Below, piece by piece: positions 27,869-36,356 of a DNA stretch of 64,000 nt. The notes beneath the pieces are model-generated. The model ran no database searches. It was not told where the DNA came from and saw only the letters and a list, made by a program, of their open reading frames with translations. The stretch covers positions 2,088,001 to 2,152,000 of the forward strand of contig NZ_JAJNAY010000001.1 of the NCBI RefSeq assembly GCF_021010565.1, given 5' to 3'. A program made the translations under genes and the position numbers. Within the stretch, counting starts at the first letter, position 1. Each line of letters begins with the position of its first letter. Origin of the DNA: Chryseobacterium turcicum. Lineage in GTDB: Bacteria; Bacteroidota; Bacteroidia; Flavobacteriales; Weeksellaceae.

Positions 27869-28471
27869 TTAGTGTTGAAATTGAATATTGCAATAAAGAT
27901 AAATAAAAGATATCAAAAAAGCTATTCCTGCGCCCATAAATACCTCTTTTACGGTGTGTCTTTTTAAAATAATTCTTGTAATTCCTACCAAAGCTGCAAT
28001 TCCTAACCAGAAAATCCCCGCCTTCCAGTCGAATGCGTAAAACAGTGCGGCAACAAATACATTGAAAGCTGTGTGCATCGAACTTTTGATATATAAATTA
28101 CTATACTGAAGGGCAAATAACAAGACTAAAATAAAAAGCATCACAAAATCAATGAAGCCATTTATGATGTAATGATAAATTTGATAGGTAATAATACAAA
28201 CTGCAATAAAAATATATAAAGATTTTCTCTGCACTCGATTTGAAACATCCATATTCGTATATCTGCCTGTTTTTACATTCCAGATAAGCCAAAAAATGAC
28301 CGGAATGATAACAATTAATAGAATAGGAAGGAAATGGATAATTGCTTGTTTAAAAGTGTAATTCTGAAAGCTTAAATATAAAAAATAAATAAACAGAGAA
28401 ACTAAAGGATTGAAAAAGTCTGAGATAATTCTCGAAATAATATGCAGTGCCGAAGTCTTTTTTTCTTCCAT
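27869..28471 (-). CDS. PAP2-like membrane phosphatase
   Basis: A 200-residue membrane protein with about six hydrophobic helices. PAP2-like signature pieces are SSMHTAFN (the S-x-x-H block, in place of PSGH) and RIILKRHTVKEVFMG (R-x4-R-H, with E in place of the usual D). It could dephosphorylate a lipid phosphate such as undecaprenyl pyrophosphate or phosphatidic acid, but the substitutions make activity uncertain. Forms a two-gene unit with the BlaI-like regulator, 9 bp apart. Confidence 0.75.
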   Translation of the reverse strand: MEEKKTSALHIISRIISDFFNPLVSLFIYFLYLSFQNYTFKQAIIHFLPILLIVIIPVIFWLIWNVKTGRYTNMDVSNRVQRKSLYIFIAVCIITYQIYHYIINGFIDFVMLFILVLLFALQYSNLYIKSSMHTAFNVFVAALFYAFDWKAGIFWLGIAALVGITRIILKRHTVKEVFMGAGIAFLISFIYLYCNIQFQH

Positions 28472-28551
28472 AAATGAGTTTGAAATGTAAATATAACATT
28501 ATAAGTAAAAAAACAATTGCCGAGCATATAATAAAAACGAAGTTTTTTTTA

Positions 28552-28559
28552 TATTTTTG
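28552..28559 (+). promoter_or_regulatory. -7 promoter box for pdhA
   Basis: TATTTTTG matches TAnnTTTG, 38 nt upstream of the pdhA ATG. A clear -33 element was not found. Confidence 0.4.
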
Positions 28560-28597
28560 CTCAACTATTTCATAATAAATAAGCAAGAAGCTCGCAC

Positions 28598-29599
28598 ATG
28601 AAAGAATTTTCTAAAGAGATATACCTAAAGTGGTATGAAGATATGACAATGTGGAGAAGGTTTGAAGACAAATGCCGTTCTCTTTATCTAAAACAAAAAA
28701 TCAGAGGTTTTTTACATTTGTACAATGGCCAGGAAGCTATTCCTGCAGGTTTTACACATGCAATGGATTTAACTAAAGATAGTATGATTACTGCTTACAG
28801 ATGTCACATTCATCCGATGGCAATGGGGGTAGACCCTAAAAGAATCATGGCAGAACTTTGTGGTAAAGCTACAGGTACTTCCGGAGGTATGGGTGGATCT
28901 ATGCACATTTTCAGCAAAGAACACCGTTTTTACGGAGGTCATGGTATTGTAGGAGGGCAGATTCCTTTGGGAGCTGGTATTGCATTTGCAGATAAATTCT
29001 TCGACAGAAAAGCAGTAAACATCTGTTTCTTTGGTGATGGTGCTGCAAGACAAGGTTCTCTTCACGAAACTTTCAACATGGCAATGAACTGGAAACTTCC
29101 TGTAGTATTTGTTGTTGAAAACAATCAATATGCAATGGGAACTTCTGTAAAAAGAACTGCTAACCACGAAGATATCTATAAATTAGGTTTAGGATACGAA
29201 ATGCCGTGTCTTGCTGTAGACGCAATGGATCCTGAGAAAGTGGCTGAAGCTGCTTACGAAGCTATTGAAAGAGCAAGAAGAGGTGATGGACCTACTTTTA
29301 TCGAAGCTAGAACTTACCGTTTCAGAGGGCATTCAATGTCTGATGCTGAGCCTTACAGATCTAAAGAGGAAGTTGCAATCCATAAGAAAGATGATCCTAT
29401 TGAATTAATCAAAGAGAGAATCTTAGTAAACAGCTGGGCAACTGAAGAAGAATTGGAGGTGTTAGATAACAAGTCTAGAGATTTCGTAGAAGAATGTATC
29501 GAGTTTATGGAAAACTCTCCATATCCTGATGTAGAAAAGGTCTATGAGTATGTTTATGCTCAAGAGAACTACCCGTTTTTAGATAAATTAGAAAACTAA
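28598..29599 (+). CDS. pdhA: pyruvate dehydrogenase E1 component, alpha subunit
   Basis: A 333-residue thiamine-diphosphate E1-alpha subunit. FLHLYNGQEAIPAGF, TAYRCHIHPMAMG, the GGMGGSMH phosphorylation-loop region, and the ThDP motif GDGAARQGSLHETFNMAMNWKLPVVFVVENN (G-D-G ... N-N) are all present, then TYRFRGHSMSDAEPYR. It decarboxylates pyruvate with an E1-beta subunit, whose gene is not in this window. The E2 gene follows on the same strand after a 108-bp spacer that holds an inverted repeat. Confidence 0.97.
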   Translation: MKEFSKEIYLKWYEDMTMWRRFEDKCRSLYLKQKIRGFLHLYNGQEAIPAGFTHAMDLTKDSMITAYRCHIHPMAMGVDPKRIMAELCGKATGTSGGMGGSMHIFSKEHRFYGGHGIVGGQIPLGAGIAFADKFFDRKAVNICFFGDGAARQGSLHETFNMAMNWKLPVVFVVENNQYAMGTSVKRTANHEDIYKLGLGYEMPCLAVDAMDPEKVAEAAYEAIERARRGDGPTFIEARTYRFRGHSMSDAEPYRSKEEVAIHKKDDPIELIKERILVNSWATEEELEVLDNKSRDFVEECIEFMENSPYPDVEKVYEYVYAQENYPFLDKLEN

Positions 29600-29610
29600 A
29601 GATAATTAAG

Positions 29611-29700
29611 TCAATTTGAAAATTTGAAAATTTGAAAATGAGATTGTAAATACATCCTTTTTTAATTTTCAAATTAGCAAATTCCCAAATTTTCAAATTA
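29611..29700. repeat. inverted repeat of AATTTGAAAA units
   Basis: Left: three tandem AATTTGAAA units; right: TTTTCAAATT units, complementary, in the pdhA-E2 spacer. Could form a long AU-rich hairpin within the operon mRNA or be a palindromic repeat copy. Confidence 0.55.
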
Positions 29701-29707
29701 AAAAAAT

Positions 29708-31312
29708 ATGGCAGAAGTGATTACAATGCCACGTCTTTCTGATACAATGACAGAAGGAAAAGTGGCTAAATGGCATAAAAAAGTAGGTGATAAGGTAAAA
29801 GAAGGAGATATTTTAGCCGAAATCGAAACTGATAAAGCAGTACAAGATTTTGAATCTGAAGTGGAAGGAACTCTTTTATATGTTGGGGTTGAAGAAGGTT
29901 CAGCTGCTGCAGTAGATTTAGTTTTGGCTATCATCGGAAATGAAGGAGAAGATATTTCAGGATTAACAGGCGGAGCTGCTGCTCCCAGTGTTGCTTCTGA
30001 AGACAAAAAAGAAGAACCAAAAGCAGAATCTAATACTACTGCAACTGAAGAAACTTCTGCGGAAGTTCCGGCTGGAGTAGAAGTGATTACAATGCCAAGA
30101 CTTTCTGATACAATGACGGAAGGTAAGGTTGCTAAATGGCATAAAAATGTTGGAGATACAGTAAAAGAAGGTGACCTTCTTGCTGAGATTGAAACCGACA
30201 AAGCTGTTCAGGATTTTGAATCAGAATTCAATGGAATTCTTTTAAAGCAAGGTGTTGAAGAAGGTGGTGCTGCTCCGGTTGATACTGTTTTGGCTATCAT
30301 CGGACCTGAGGGAACTGATGTTTCTGCAGTGGGAGCTCCAAAAGCTGCTGCAAAATCTACAGATAAACCTGCTGAACAAAAATCTGAAACAAAAACAGAA
30401 GAGAAATCGGTTGCATCAACTGAGAACTCATCTTCAGACAGAGTGGCAATTTCTCCATTAGCTAAAAAAATGGCTCAGGATAAAGGAGTTGACATCAATG
30501 CCGTACAAGGTTCTGGTGAAAACGGAAGAATCGTTAAAAAAGATATTGAAAACTATCAACCTTCTGCAAAACCAACTGTTTCAGCTCCGACCGCAAGTCC
30601 TGCTGCTCAAGTTGCATTAAGTTTTGTACAAGGTGAAGATACAGAGACTCCAAACTCTCAAGTAAGAAATATTATCGCAAAACGTCTTGCTGAAAGTAAA
30701 TTCTCTGCGCCTCATTATTATCTGATGGTTGAAATTAACATGGATAAAGCGATTGAGGCTAGAAAAGAAATCAATTCTTTACCAGATACAAAAATTTCTT
30801 TCAACGATATGATTATTAAGGCGACTGCAGTTGCTTTAAGAAAACATCCACAAGTAAATTCTAGCTGGGCGGGAGATAAGGTGATTCACAGAGGGAATAT
30901 CAACGTTGGTGTTGCGGTTGCAATTCCTGACGGATTGGTAGTGCCTGTTTTGAAAAATACTGATCAAATGAATTATACTCAGATTTCTGCTGCTGTAAAA
31001 GATATGGCTGGAAGAGCAAAATCTAAAGGTCTTAAAGCAAACGAAATGGAAGGTTCTACGTTCTCAATCTCAAACTTGGGAATGTTCGGAATTGAAACGT
31101 TTACAAGTATCATTAATCAGCCTAATGCAGCAATTCTTTCTGTAGGGGCAATTATTGAAAAACCAATCGTTAAGAACGGTCAAATCGTAGTTGGAAACAT
31201 CATGAAGCTTTCATTAGCTTGTGACCACAGAGTAGTAGACGGAGCAACAGGAGCTCAGTTCTTACAAACATTAAAAACGTATTTAGAAAGTCCTTTAACT
31301 TTGTTACTGTAA
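29708..31312 (+). CDS. aceF: pyruvate dehydrogenase complex E2 (dihydrolipoyl acetyltransferase), two lipoyl domains
   Basis: A 534-residue E2. Two lipoyl domains near residues 3-80 and 126-205 each carry the lipoylated lysine in ETDKAVQDFE. Pro/Ala/Glu-rich linkers follow, then the peripheral-subunit-binding domain (RVAISPLAKKMAQDKGVD, GSGENGRIVKKDIENY) and the catalytic core ending ACDHRVVDGATGAQFL with the His and Asp of the active site. It transfers acetyl groups to CoA in the PDH complex. Operon with pdhA, strong terminator after the stop. Confidence 0.97.
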   Translation: MAEVITMPRLSDTMTEGKVAKWHKKVGDKVKEGDILAEIETDKAVQDFESEVEGTLLYVGVEEGSAAAVDLVLAIIGNEGEDISGLTGGAAAPSVASEDKKEEPKAESNTTATEETSAEVPAGVEVITMPRLSDTMTEGKVAKWHKNVGDTVKEGDLLAEIETDKAVQDFESEFNGILLKQGVEEGGAAPVDTVLAIIGPEGTDVSAVGAPKAAAKSTDKPAEQKSETKTEEKSVASTENSSSDRVAISPLAKKMAQDKGVDINAVQGSGENGRIVKKDIENYQPSAKPTVSAPTASPAAQVALSFVQGEDTETPNSQVRNIIAKRLAESKFSAPHYYLMVEINMDKAIEARKEINSLPDTKISFNDMIIKATAVALRKHPQVNSSWAGDKVIHRGNINVGVAVAIPDGLVVPVLKNTDQMNYTQISAAVKDMAGRAKSKGLKANEMEGSTFSISNLGMFGIETFTSIINQPNAAILSVGAIIEKPIVKNGQIVVGNIMKLSLACDHRVVDGATGAQFLQTLKTYLESPLTLLL

Positions 31313-31334
31313 CTTTTTAGGATATAAATTATTT

Positions 31335-31363
31335 AAACCTCTCATTTCGAGAGGTTTTTTTTT
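31335..31363 (+). terminator. terminator of pdhA-aceF operon
   Basis: Nine-bp stem AAACCTCTC / GAGAGGTTT, loop ATTTC, then a T run. Confidence 0.92.
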
Positions 31364-31469
31364 GTTTTAAAGTTTAGTTAAGGTCGCAATTCTTAATTTT
31401 GTTCCTAATTCCTAAAATTCAAAACTTTGTCAATAAAAAATAATATCCTATTTTAGTGAAAAAATATTT

Positions 31470-32315
31470 ATGAAGAGAATTTTTGTCGGCATGATGTCAA
31501 TTTTCAGCATTATTACTTATGCGCAAAATCAACGTTTTTCTTACGAATATAAATTTATAACAGATTCTACTAAGGTCAATGAAGTAGATTCTGAAATAAT
31601 GTATCTTGATGTAGCTAAAAAAGGTTCGAAATTTCTTAGCGAGAAAAAAAGTATTGCCGATTCCATACATCAGGATCGTATAAAGAAAGGAACAAGAGAC
31701 TTTACGGGGATTGATTATGGTTCGGTATTGTATGTTGTAGAAAAATCTTATCCGGATTTTAAGATTGATTTCTTCAAAAATCTTGAGATGACAAAATATA
31801 AGGTTTCTGACACTCGAGAAATGAATTGGAAAATCTTGTCTGAAAAAGAAAAAATTGGTGAATTTAATACTCAAAAGGCTTCTCTTAATTTTGCCGGAAG
31901 AATTTGGACAGCGTGGTTTGTTTCTGATATTCCAATTCAGGATGGACCGTATAAATTCCATGGGTTACCCGGATTGATTATCAAAATTGAAGATAAAACA
32001 AAATCGCATTCTTTCGTTTTAAAAGAAATAAAAAACATTCCTACGGATCAGGAATGGGTGAGTGACAGTATGAGAAAAAGTTTAGGGAATATGATTACTG
32101 TTGATCAGGAAAAATACAAAAAACAAGTCGTTGATTTTAGAAATAATCCAACAAAAGAAATGCGTCAAATGCTTTCCGGAAATACTAAAATTGCAATGAT
32201 AGATGAAAATGGGAAACCGTTAGATATCGAAAAAATACTCAGAGATAAAGAGAGGGATGCAAAAGCAAATAACGCAAGGAATAATAACTTTTTAGAATTA
32301 GATTTATTGAAGTGA
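31470..32315 (+). CDS. GLPGLI family protein (second copy)
   Basis: A 281-residue exported protein with a signal peptide ending near YAQ. The family block reads WTAWFVSDIPIQDGPYKF, then HGLPGLIIKIED. The N-terminal YEYKFITDSTKVNEVDSEIMYLDV matches the paralogue at 21576 nearly position by position. Function unknown. Downstream, on the opposite strand, lie the PPRDGxHW lipoprotein genes; a shared hairpin separates them. Confidence 0.93.
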   Translation: MKRIFVGMMSIFSIITYAQNQRFSYEYKFITDSTKVNEVDSEIMYLDVAKKGSKFLSEKKSIADSIHQDRIKKGTRDFTGIDYGSVLYVVEKSYPDFKIDFFKNLEMTKYKVSDTREMNWKILSEKEKIGEFNTQKASLNFAGRIWTAWFVSDIPIQDGPYKFHGLPGLIIKIEDKTKSHSFVLKEIKNIPTDQEWVSDSMRKSLGNMITVDQEKYKKQVVDFRNNPTKEMRQMLSGNTKIAMIDENGKPLDIEKILRDKERDAKANNARNNNFLELDLLK

Positions 32316-32326
32316 AATTATAAATT

Positions 32327-32356
32327 AAAAACCTGCTGAAATATGCAGCAGGTTTT
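32327..32356. terminator. bidirectional terminator between GLPGLI and lipoprotein genes
   Basis: Eleven-bp perfect stem AAAACCTGCTG / CAGCAGGTTTT with a 7-nt loop, placed between two convergent genes; A/T tracts lie on both sides. Confidence 0.85.
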
Positions 32357-32364
32357 ATAAAATT

Positions 32365-32721
32365 TTAGTTTTTCGCTCCCATTCTCCAGTGAGAGCCATC
32401 CCTTGGAGGTTCTTTGCAGTCATCTGTGCTAAGAGTTCGCCAATGAGAACTATCTCTAGGTGGATTTTGAGGCGGCGGAGGGGGCGGTGGACAGTCTTCT
32501 TTACTATTAGCTTCTAACAAGCTCATGTCAATTTTTATTGAATTCTCATTAGCTTTAGAAATTCTCCATTGAGAACCGCTATTAGATGTTGCTTGAGTTT
32601 TCTCTGCTTGTAAAGAAAGTTGCTGTTGTTCATTTTCTACTAGCATTTCATCATTTTCTCTACAGGCAATACTTGAAAGACCGATTGCAATTAAGCTTAT
32701 TGCGATAATTTTAGTTTTCAT
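32365..32721 (-). CDS. small lipoprotein with repeated PPRDxSHWR motif and polyproline tract
   Basis: A 118-residue predicted lipoprotein: signal MKTKIIAISLIAIGLSSIAC with the lipobox Cys at residue 20. The mature part carries a degenerate GSQWR (49-53), seven consecutive prolines after C77, then PPRDSSHWR (87-95) and PPRDGSHWR (105-113) at the C-terminus. It is a paralogue of the next gene. I do not recognise the family. The repeated, fully conserved Arg-Asp-His-Trp set suggests a binding motif or a modification site. Confidence 0.75.
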   Translation of the reverse strand: MKTKIIAISLIAIGLSSIACRENDEMLVENEQQQLSLQAEKTQATSNSGSQWRISKANENSIKIDMSLLEANSKEDCPPPPPPPQNPPRDSSHWRTLSTDDCKEPPRDGSHWRMGAKN

Positions 32722-32828
32722 GTTGATTATAAAAGTTTTTATGCTTCAAATCTACTGAAAATTATTTATATAGAAAATTATATTGCGATTTGGTAAAATG
32801 ATTTTAATTCTGAAATTATGATTAAAAA

Positions 32829-32858
32829 AACCTACTAAAATAATTCAGCAGGTTTTTT
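32829..32858 (-). terminator. terminator after second PPRDGxHW lipoprotein gene
   Basis: Minus-strand AACCTGCTGAA / TTTAGTAGGTT stem of 11 bp with two G-U pairs, 4-nt loop, then T run. Sequence-related to the hairpin at 32327, as expected if the gene and its terminator were duplicated together. Confidence 0.8.
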
Positions 32859-32873
32859 GTGTTATTAAAAATT

Positions 32874-33197
32874 TTATTTTCCTTTCCAGTGAGTACCATC
32901 CCTCGGAGGGTCTTTTGGTCCATTATCAGGATTATCTAGTAAAAGTAATGATAAAGAATCTGTTTTTTTTGTTTGATTAGCTTCATCTACTTTCCAATGT
33001 GTTCCGTCTCTTGGAGGATCAGTTTCTAAATTTTCTATAGATAAAGAATCACTAGCATTTCTTTGTAATTCTGTAGATGTATTTTCTTTCAATGATGATT
33101 GAAAAGTTTCTTCTGTTAGGCTTTCATCGTCTTGCCTACAGCTCATTGTGCAGATTCCAGCGACGATAAGGCTGAGTGCAATAAATTTAGTTTTCAT
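32874..33197 (-). CDS. small lipoprotein with two PPRDGTHWK motifs
   Basis: A 107-residue predicted lipoprotein: MKTKFIALSLIVAGICTMSC, lipobox Cys at residue 20. Two identical nonamers, PPRDGTHWK, at 61-69 and 97-105, each preceded by Asp; the second ends the protein. The linker is Ser/Asp/Leu-rich (TDSLSLLLLDN). Its leader and charged mature N-terminus (RQDDES) parallel the paralogue at 32365, so the pair arose by tandem duplication. Divergent from the TPR-AraC regulator gene 230 bp away. No known family recognised. Confidence 0.75.
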   Translation of the reverse strand: MKTKFIALSLIVAGICTMSCRQDDESLTEETFQSSLKENTSTELQRNASDSLSIENLETDPPRDGTHWKVDEANQTKKTDSLSLLLLDNPDNGPKDPPRDGTHWKGK

Positions 33198-33426
33198 TTT
33201 ATTCTAGGATTAATGATTATATTTGTTCTGTATTATTCTCTTCGAAAGTAGTCAAAAATATATATACATAGCAAGTGTAACACGGTTCGATTTATAAATT
33301 TTTACCTTGCAAAAATACATTTATTTTTATAAATGATATGTTAAATAATTAAACTGATTACTCTCTAATAGCTTATAATAAATAGTTTTTGTGTATTTTT
33401 GAATAAAATTTTCTTAGATATATCTG

Positions 33427-35133
33427 ATGATTAAAAGAATTTTTACGTTTAGCTGTTTTTTCATTATTAACATAATGTATTCACAGGATTATTACTCAAA
33501 GCTTAGAGAGAAATACTGGGCTTATGAAGAAAATAACCCTAAGGCACTTGTATATGTAAATCAATATATTAAAAAAGCAAAATCTGAAAAAAATTATTCA
33601 GAACTTTTTCAGGCCTACAAAGACGCAATCATATATTCTGAAAATCAAAAAATGATTTATGCAGATAGTGCTTTGGTTGCTGCAAAAAAAACTGAAAAAA
33701 CTGATCTTATTGGACAAGCATTTTTAAGTAAAGGTGCCATTTATTATTTTAACCAAAGAAAATTTCAATTTGCGTTAGAAGAATATTTAAAAGCATATGA
33801 ATATCTAAAGGATTCTAAAAACGAATATTTAAAGTATCAGAATATTTACCATATTGGTGTTGTAAAAAGTTACTTAGGCTATTACGATGAAGCCTTAGAA
33901 ATATTTGAGCAATGTATTGATTTTTTTGAGGCTAGAATTGATGGTAAAATGACTGATAATAAGGTTTTTAATAACACTAAAGGCTATCTAAATTCTTTAC
34001 ATCAGGCAATTGTTTGCTATCAAATGCTCAATAAAAATGCAGAAGCTATAAGTTTATTAAAAAAAGCGGCCGAAAAAACACCAAATATAAAAGAGTTTTA
34101 TTTAGAAAAAAGTTATTTTACAAAATGTCTTGGAGTTTCCGAATTCAAAAATAAAAACTATACAAAGGCGATTCAATACTTCGACCAGGCTCTTCCTGAG
34201 CTTATAAAGGTTAATGATTTTACATGGGTTTCGTATATTTATTTTTATAAGGGCAAGAGTTATGAACTTTTGGGTGATTTGAATCTTGAGGTTGAAAATT
34301 ATAGAAAAGTAGACTCTATCTTCAATAAAAATAAATTTATTCTTCCTGAATTAAGAAGCAATTATGAAGAGTTGATTGGATATTATCGAAAAGAAAATAA
34401 TCATAAAGAAGAATTATACTATACGAATCAACTTCTTAAAGTTGATAGTGTAATATCTTCAGACTTTAAACATCTTTCTACGCGAGTATACAAAGAGTAT
34501 GATACAAAGATGCTTTTGGAAACCAAAGAAAATTTAGAGAAAGCAAACTCTTATAGCAAATTGCTCATATTCATTTGTTTAGCGATTATTATTGCGCTTG
34601 GAATTGTAATGTATTACAGAATCCGAAAGCAAAAAAATATTCAAAAAAATTATAACGATTTATTAATAAAGCTTGAAGAAAATAATCAAGCTGAAGTGGT
34701 TGCTCCGATTGTAAAATCTGAAGTAGCAGAAACAGGAGATAAAAATATAAAGTTTGATAATAGTATTGTAGAAAAGCTTTTAAACGACATTCATACCTTC
34801 GAAAATAAGCAAGGATACCTAGAGCAGGGATTAACGCTTAAAAAGCTGTCAGAACAGTTTAAAACGAATACTTCTTACCTTTCACAAGTTATTAATGAAT
34901 ACAAAGGAAGTAATTTTAATACTTATATCAATATTTTAAGAATCAACTTTGCAACGCAGAAAATCTATCATGATAAAGAATGGAGAAAATATTCTATTGA
35001 GCATATTGCTTCGGCAGCAGGGTTTAGCAACAGACAGAGTTTTTCAAATATTTTTCTTGAACAAAATGGTATAAGACCTGCCGATTTTATTAAAAAGAGA
35101 ATTAAAGAACTGGAAGATCAAAATCTTTCTTAG
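33427..35133 (+). CDS. TPR-repeat membrane protein with C-terminal AraC-type HTH
   Basis: A 568-residue one-component regulator. Signal peptide or N-terminal anchor (1-20), a periplasmic tetratricopeptide-like region (about 40-345; repeats around AFLSKGAIYYFNQ and FKNKNYTKAIQYFDQAL), one transmembrane helix (379-397, LLIFICLAIIIALGIVMYY), then a cytosolic AraC double helix-turn-helix (LKKLSEQFKTNTSYLSQVIN and SIEHIASAAGFSNRQSF). It should sense something in the periplasm and control genes in cis or trans; the divergent lipoprotein genes are candidates. Confidence 0.92.
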   Translation: MIKRIFTFSCFFIINIMYSQDYYSKLREKYWAYEENNPKALVYVNQYIKKAKSEKNYSELFQAYKDAIIYSENQKMIYADSALVAAKKTEKTDLIGQAFLSKGAIYYFNQRKFQFALEEYLKAYEYLKDSKNEYLKYQNIYHIGVVKSYLGYYDEALEIFEQCIDFFEARIDGKMTDNKVFNNTKGYLNSLHQAIVCYQMLNKNAEAISLLKKAAEKTPNIKEFYLEKSYFTKCLGVSEFKNKNYTKAIQYFDQALPELIKVNDFTWVSYIYFYKGKSYELLGDLNLEVENYRKVDSIFNKNKFILPELRSNYEELIGYYRKENNHKEELYYTNQLLKVDSVISSDFKHLSTRVYKEYDTKMLLETKENLEKANSYSKLLIFICLAIIIALGIVMYYRIRKQKNIQKNYNDLLIKLEENNQAEVVAPIVKSEVAETGDKNIKFDNSIVEKLLNDIHTFENKQGYLEQGLTLKKLSEQFKTNTSYLSQVINEYKGSNFNTYINILRINFATQKIYHDKEWRKYSIEHIASAAGFSNRQSFSNIFLEQNGIRPADFIKKRIKELEDQNLS

Positions 35134-35160
35134 TTCTAAAACTTAAACCTATTTAAAATG

Positions 35161-35195
35161 AAAACCGAACCTTCAATGAAGGTTCGGTTTTTCTA
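35161..35195 (+). terminator. terminator of TPR-AraC gene
   Basis: Fourteen-bp stem AAAACCGAACCTTC / GAAGGTTCGGTTTT with a 3-nt loop and trailing T. Confidence 0.92.
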
Positions 35196-35240
35196 TTAAT
35201 AAAATGTGATAAATGGTGTCTAATTTAGAATTGTAGATAA

Positions 35241-35273
35241 CAGGGTTCTTATTCCTAGATTGTCAGAACCCTG
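35241..35273. other. intergenic hairpin CAGGGTTCT/AGAACCCTG
   Basis: Nine-bp perfect inverted repeat with a 15-nt loop, 45 bp after the TPR-AraC terminator, in a stretch without a convincing gene. Role unknown. Confidence 0.45.
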
Positions 35274-35411
35274 ATGTTCTACATGAAAACTGAATGATGA
35301 AAAGTTATTATATATGAATGATTTAGTGTCTCGTTTTATCTGTAGCAAATATATAATCATAAAATTTCATCAACAACTTATTGTGGGAGCTATTTATAAA
35401 TGTTGACGTAA

Positions 35412-35445
35412 AAACGTGTAAAAAAATCGATTTTTTTACACGTTT
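35412..35445. other. 34-bp perfect palindrome
   Basis: Exact self-complementary stretch centred on TCGA: AAACGTGTAAAAAAATC then its complement. No loop, so it can extrude as a cruciform or act as an RNA terminator in either direction. Lies in the gap 35196-35645. Confidence 0.8.
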
Positions 35446-35593
35446 AATTAATTGATAATCATGTTTTTAATGCTGTTTTTAATGTTAAATAAAAATGATT
35501 TGTAAATATGAATAGTTTTAATGGAATAAAACCATAATTTAATGTTTTCAAGGATAATTCTTAGATATTTTAATATCAGATTAGTTTTTTTTA

Positions 35594-35625
35594 ATAAAAA
35601 AATCAGGATAATTTGATCCTGATTT
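35594..35625 (-). terminator. terminator of the small membrane protein gene
   Basis: Ten-bp stem AAATCAGGAT / ATCCTGATTT, 6-nt loop; on the minus strand it is followed by a T run. Lies 21 bp after the stop of the 56-residue gene. Confidence 0.85.
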
Positions 35626-35645
35626 CCTATTTTTTGATTAATGTT

Positions 35646-35846
<201 letters not shown>

Positions 35847-35952
35847 TTAGCATATTGTATGCCTTTTCAGAAAAAATAAAATATTTTTAATAAATAGTAA
35901 ACTCTAAAGTGATAATGTTTTAAAATTAAAACCTTAAAAAGCTTTTTCAAAA

Positions 35953-35960
35953 TAACTTTG
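35953..35960 (+). promoter_or_regulatory. -7 box ahead of a 40-codon ORF
   Basis: TAACTTTG matches TAnnTTTG exactly. It would start a transcript through the hairpin GCCTTGA/TCAAGGC (35976-36011) and the small ORF at 36026. Confidence 0.35.
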
Positions 35961-36025
35961 ACATATAAAGGATAAGCCTTGAATTTTCTTACGATTTTTT
36001 TTCATCAAGGCAAATTGATATCAAT

Positions 36026-36148
36026 ATGTTTTCTGTGCGGATAGAATTATTTTATGAAAATAAGCTCATGCAACTTGAAGTTTTCGAATACATTAAAATT
36101 TTGTATAACAAAAAATACAAATATTCTAAGACGTATGTAGAAAGTTAA
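36026..36148 (+). CDS. candidate small protein, 40 codons
   Basis: ATG-initiated ORF encoding a basic, Tyr/Lys-rich peptide (MFSVRIELFYENKL..., ending KTYVES) in the gene-poor gap 35817-36356. It has a consensus -7 box and a hairpin upstream, and a strong hairpin 33 nt after the stop. No homologue is known to me. Codon use looks like neighbouring genes, but the ORF is short enough to be chance. Confidence 0.3.
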   Translation: MFSVRIELFYENKLMQLEVFEYIKILYNKKYKYSKTYVES

Positions 36149-36154
36149 AAAATA

Positions 36155-36209
36155 GGAGGGGAACAGAAGTTCTTACAAAAATTAAACCCTCCTTGTGGGA
36201 GGGTTTAAT
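36155..36209 (+). other. alternating GGAGGG / CCCTCC / GGAGGG hairpin region
   Basis: CCCTCC at 36187-36192 can pair with GGAGGG at 36198-36203 (12-bp stem ATTAAACCCTCC / GGAGGGTTTAAT) or with GGAGGG at 36155-36160. The two structures exclude each other, an arrangement typical of attenuators. No T run follows the stronger hairpin. It precedes the 36357 gene by about 150 nt. Confidence 0.5.
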
Positions 36210-36356
36210 AAAAACACAAATGATGAAAAAAAAATTTTCAGTCCAAATATACTCAAAAATTTAATATAGGTGCTAATTAATTTAAAAAAATATCATCTAT
36301 TTATACTTTTTTATAAAAAATGATATTGCTTAATCATTGGTAAATTGATTTATTCA

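Noticed and set aside
29698..30201. Minus-strand ORF opposite the E2 lipoyl domains
   Set aside because: A repetitive antisense shadow of the duplicated lipoyl domains and Ala/Glu linkers; no independent features.
35313..35405. Plus-strand ORF of about 30 codons
   Set aside because: No promoter box, no terminator, composition of random AT-rich DNA.
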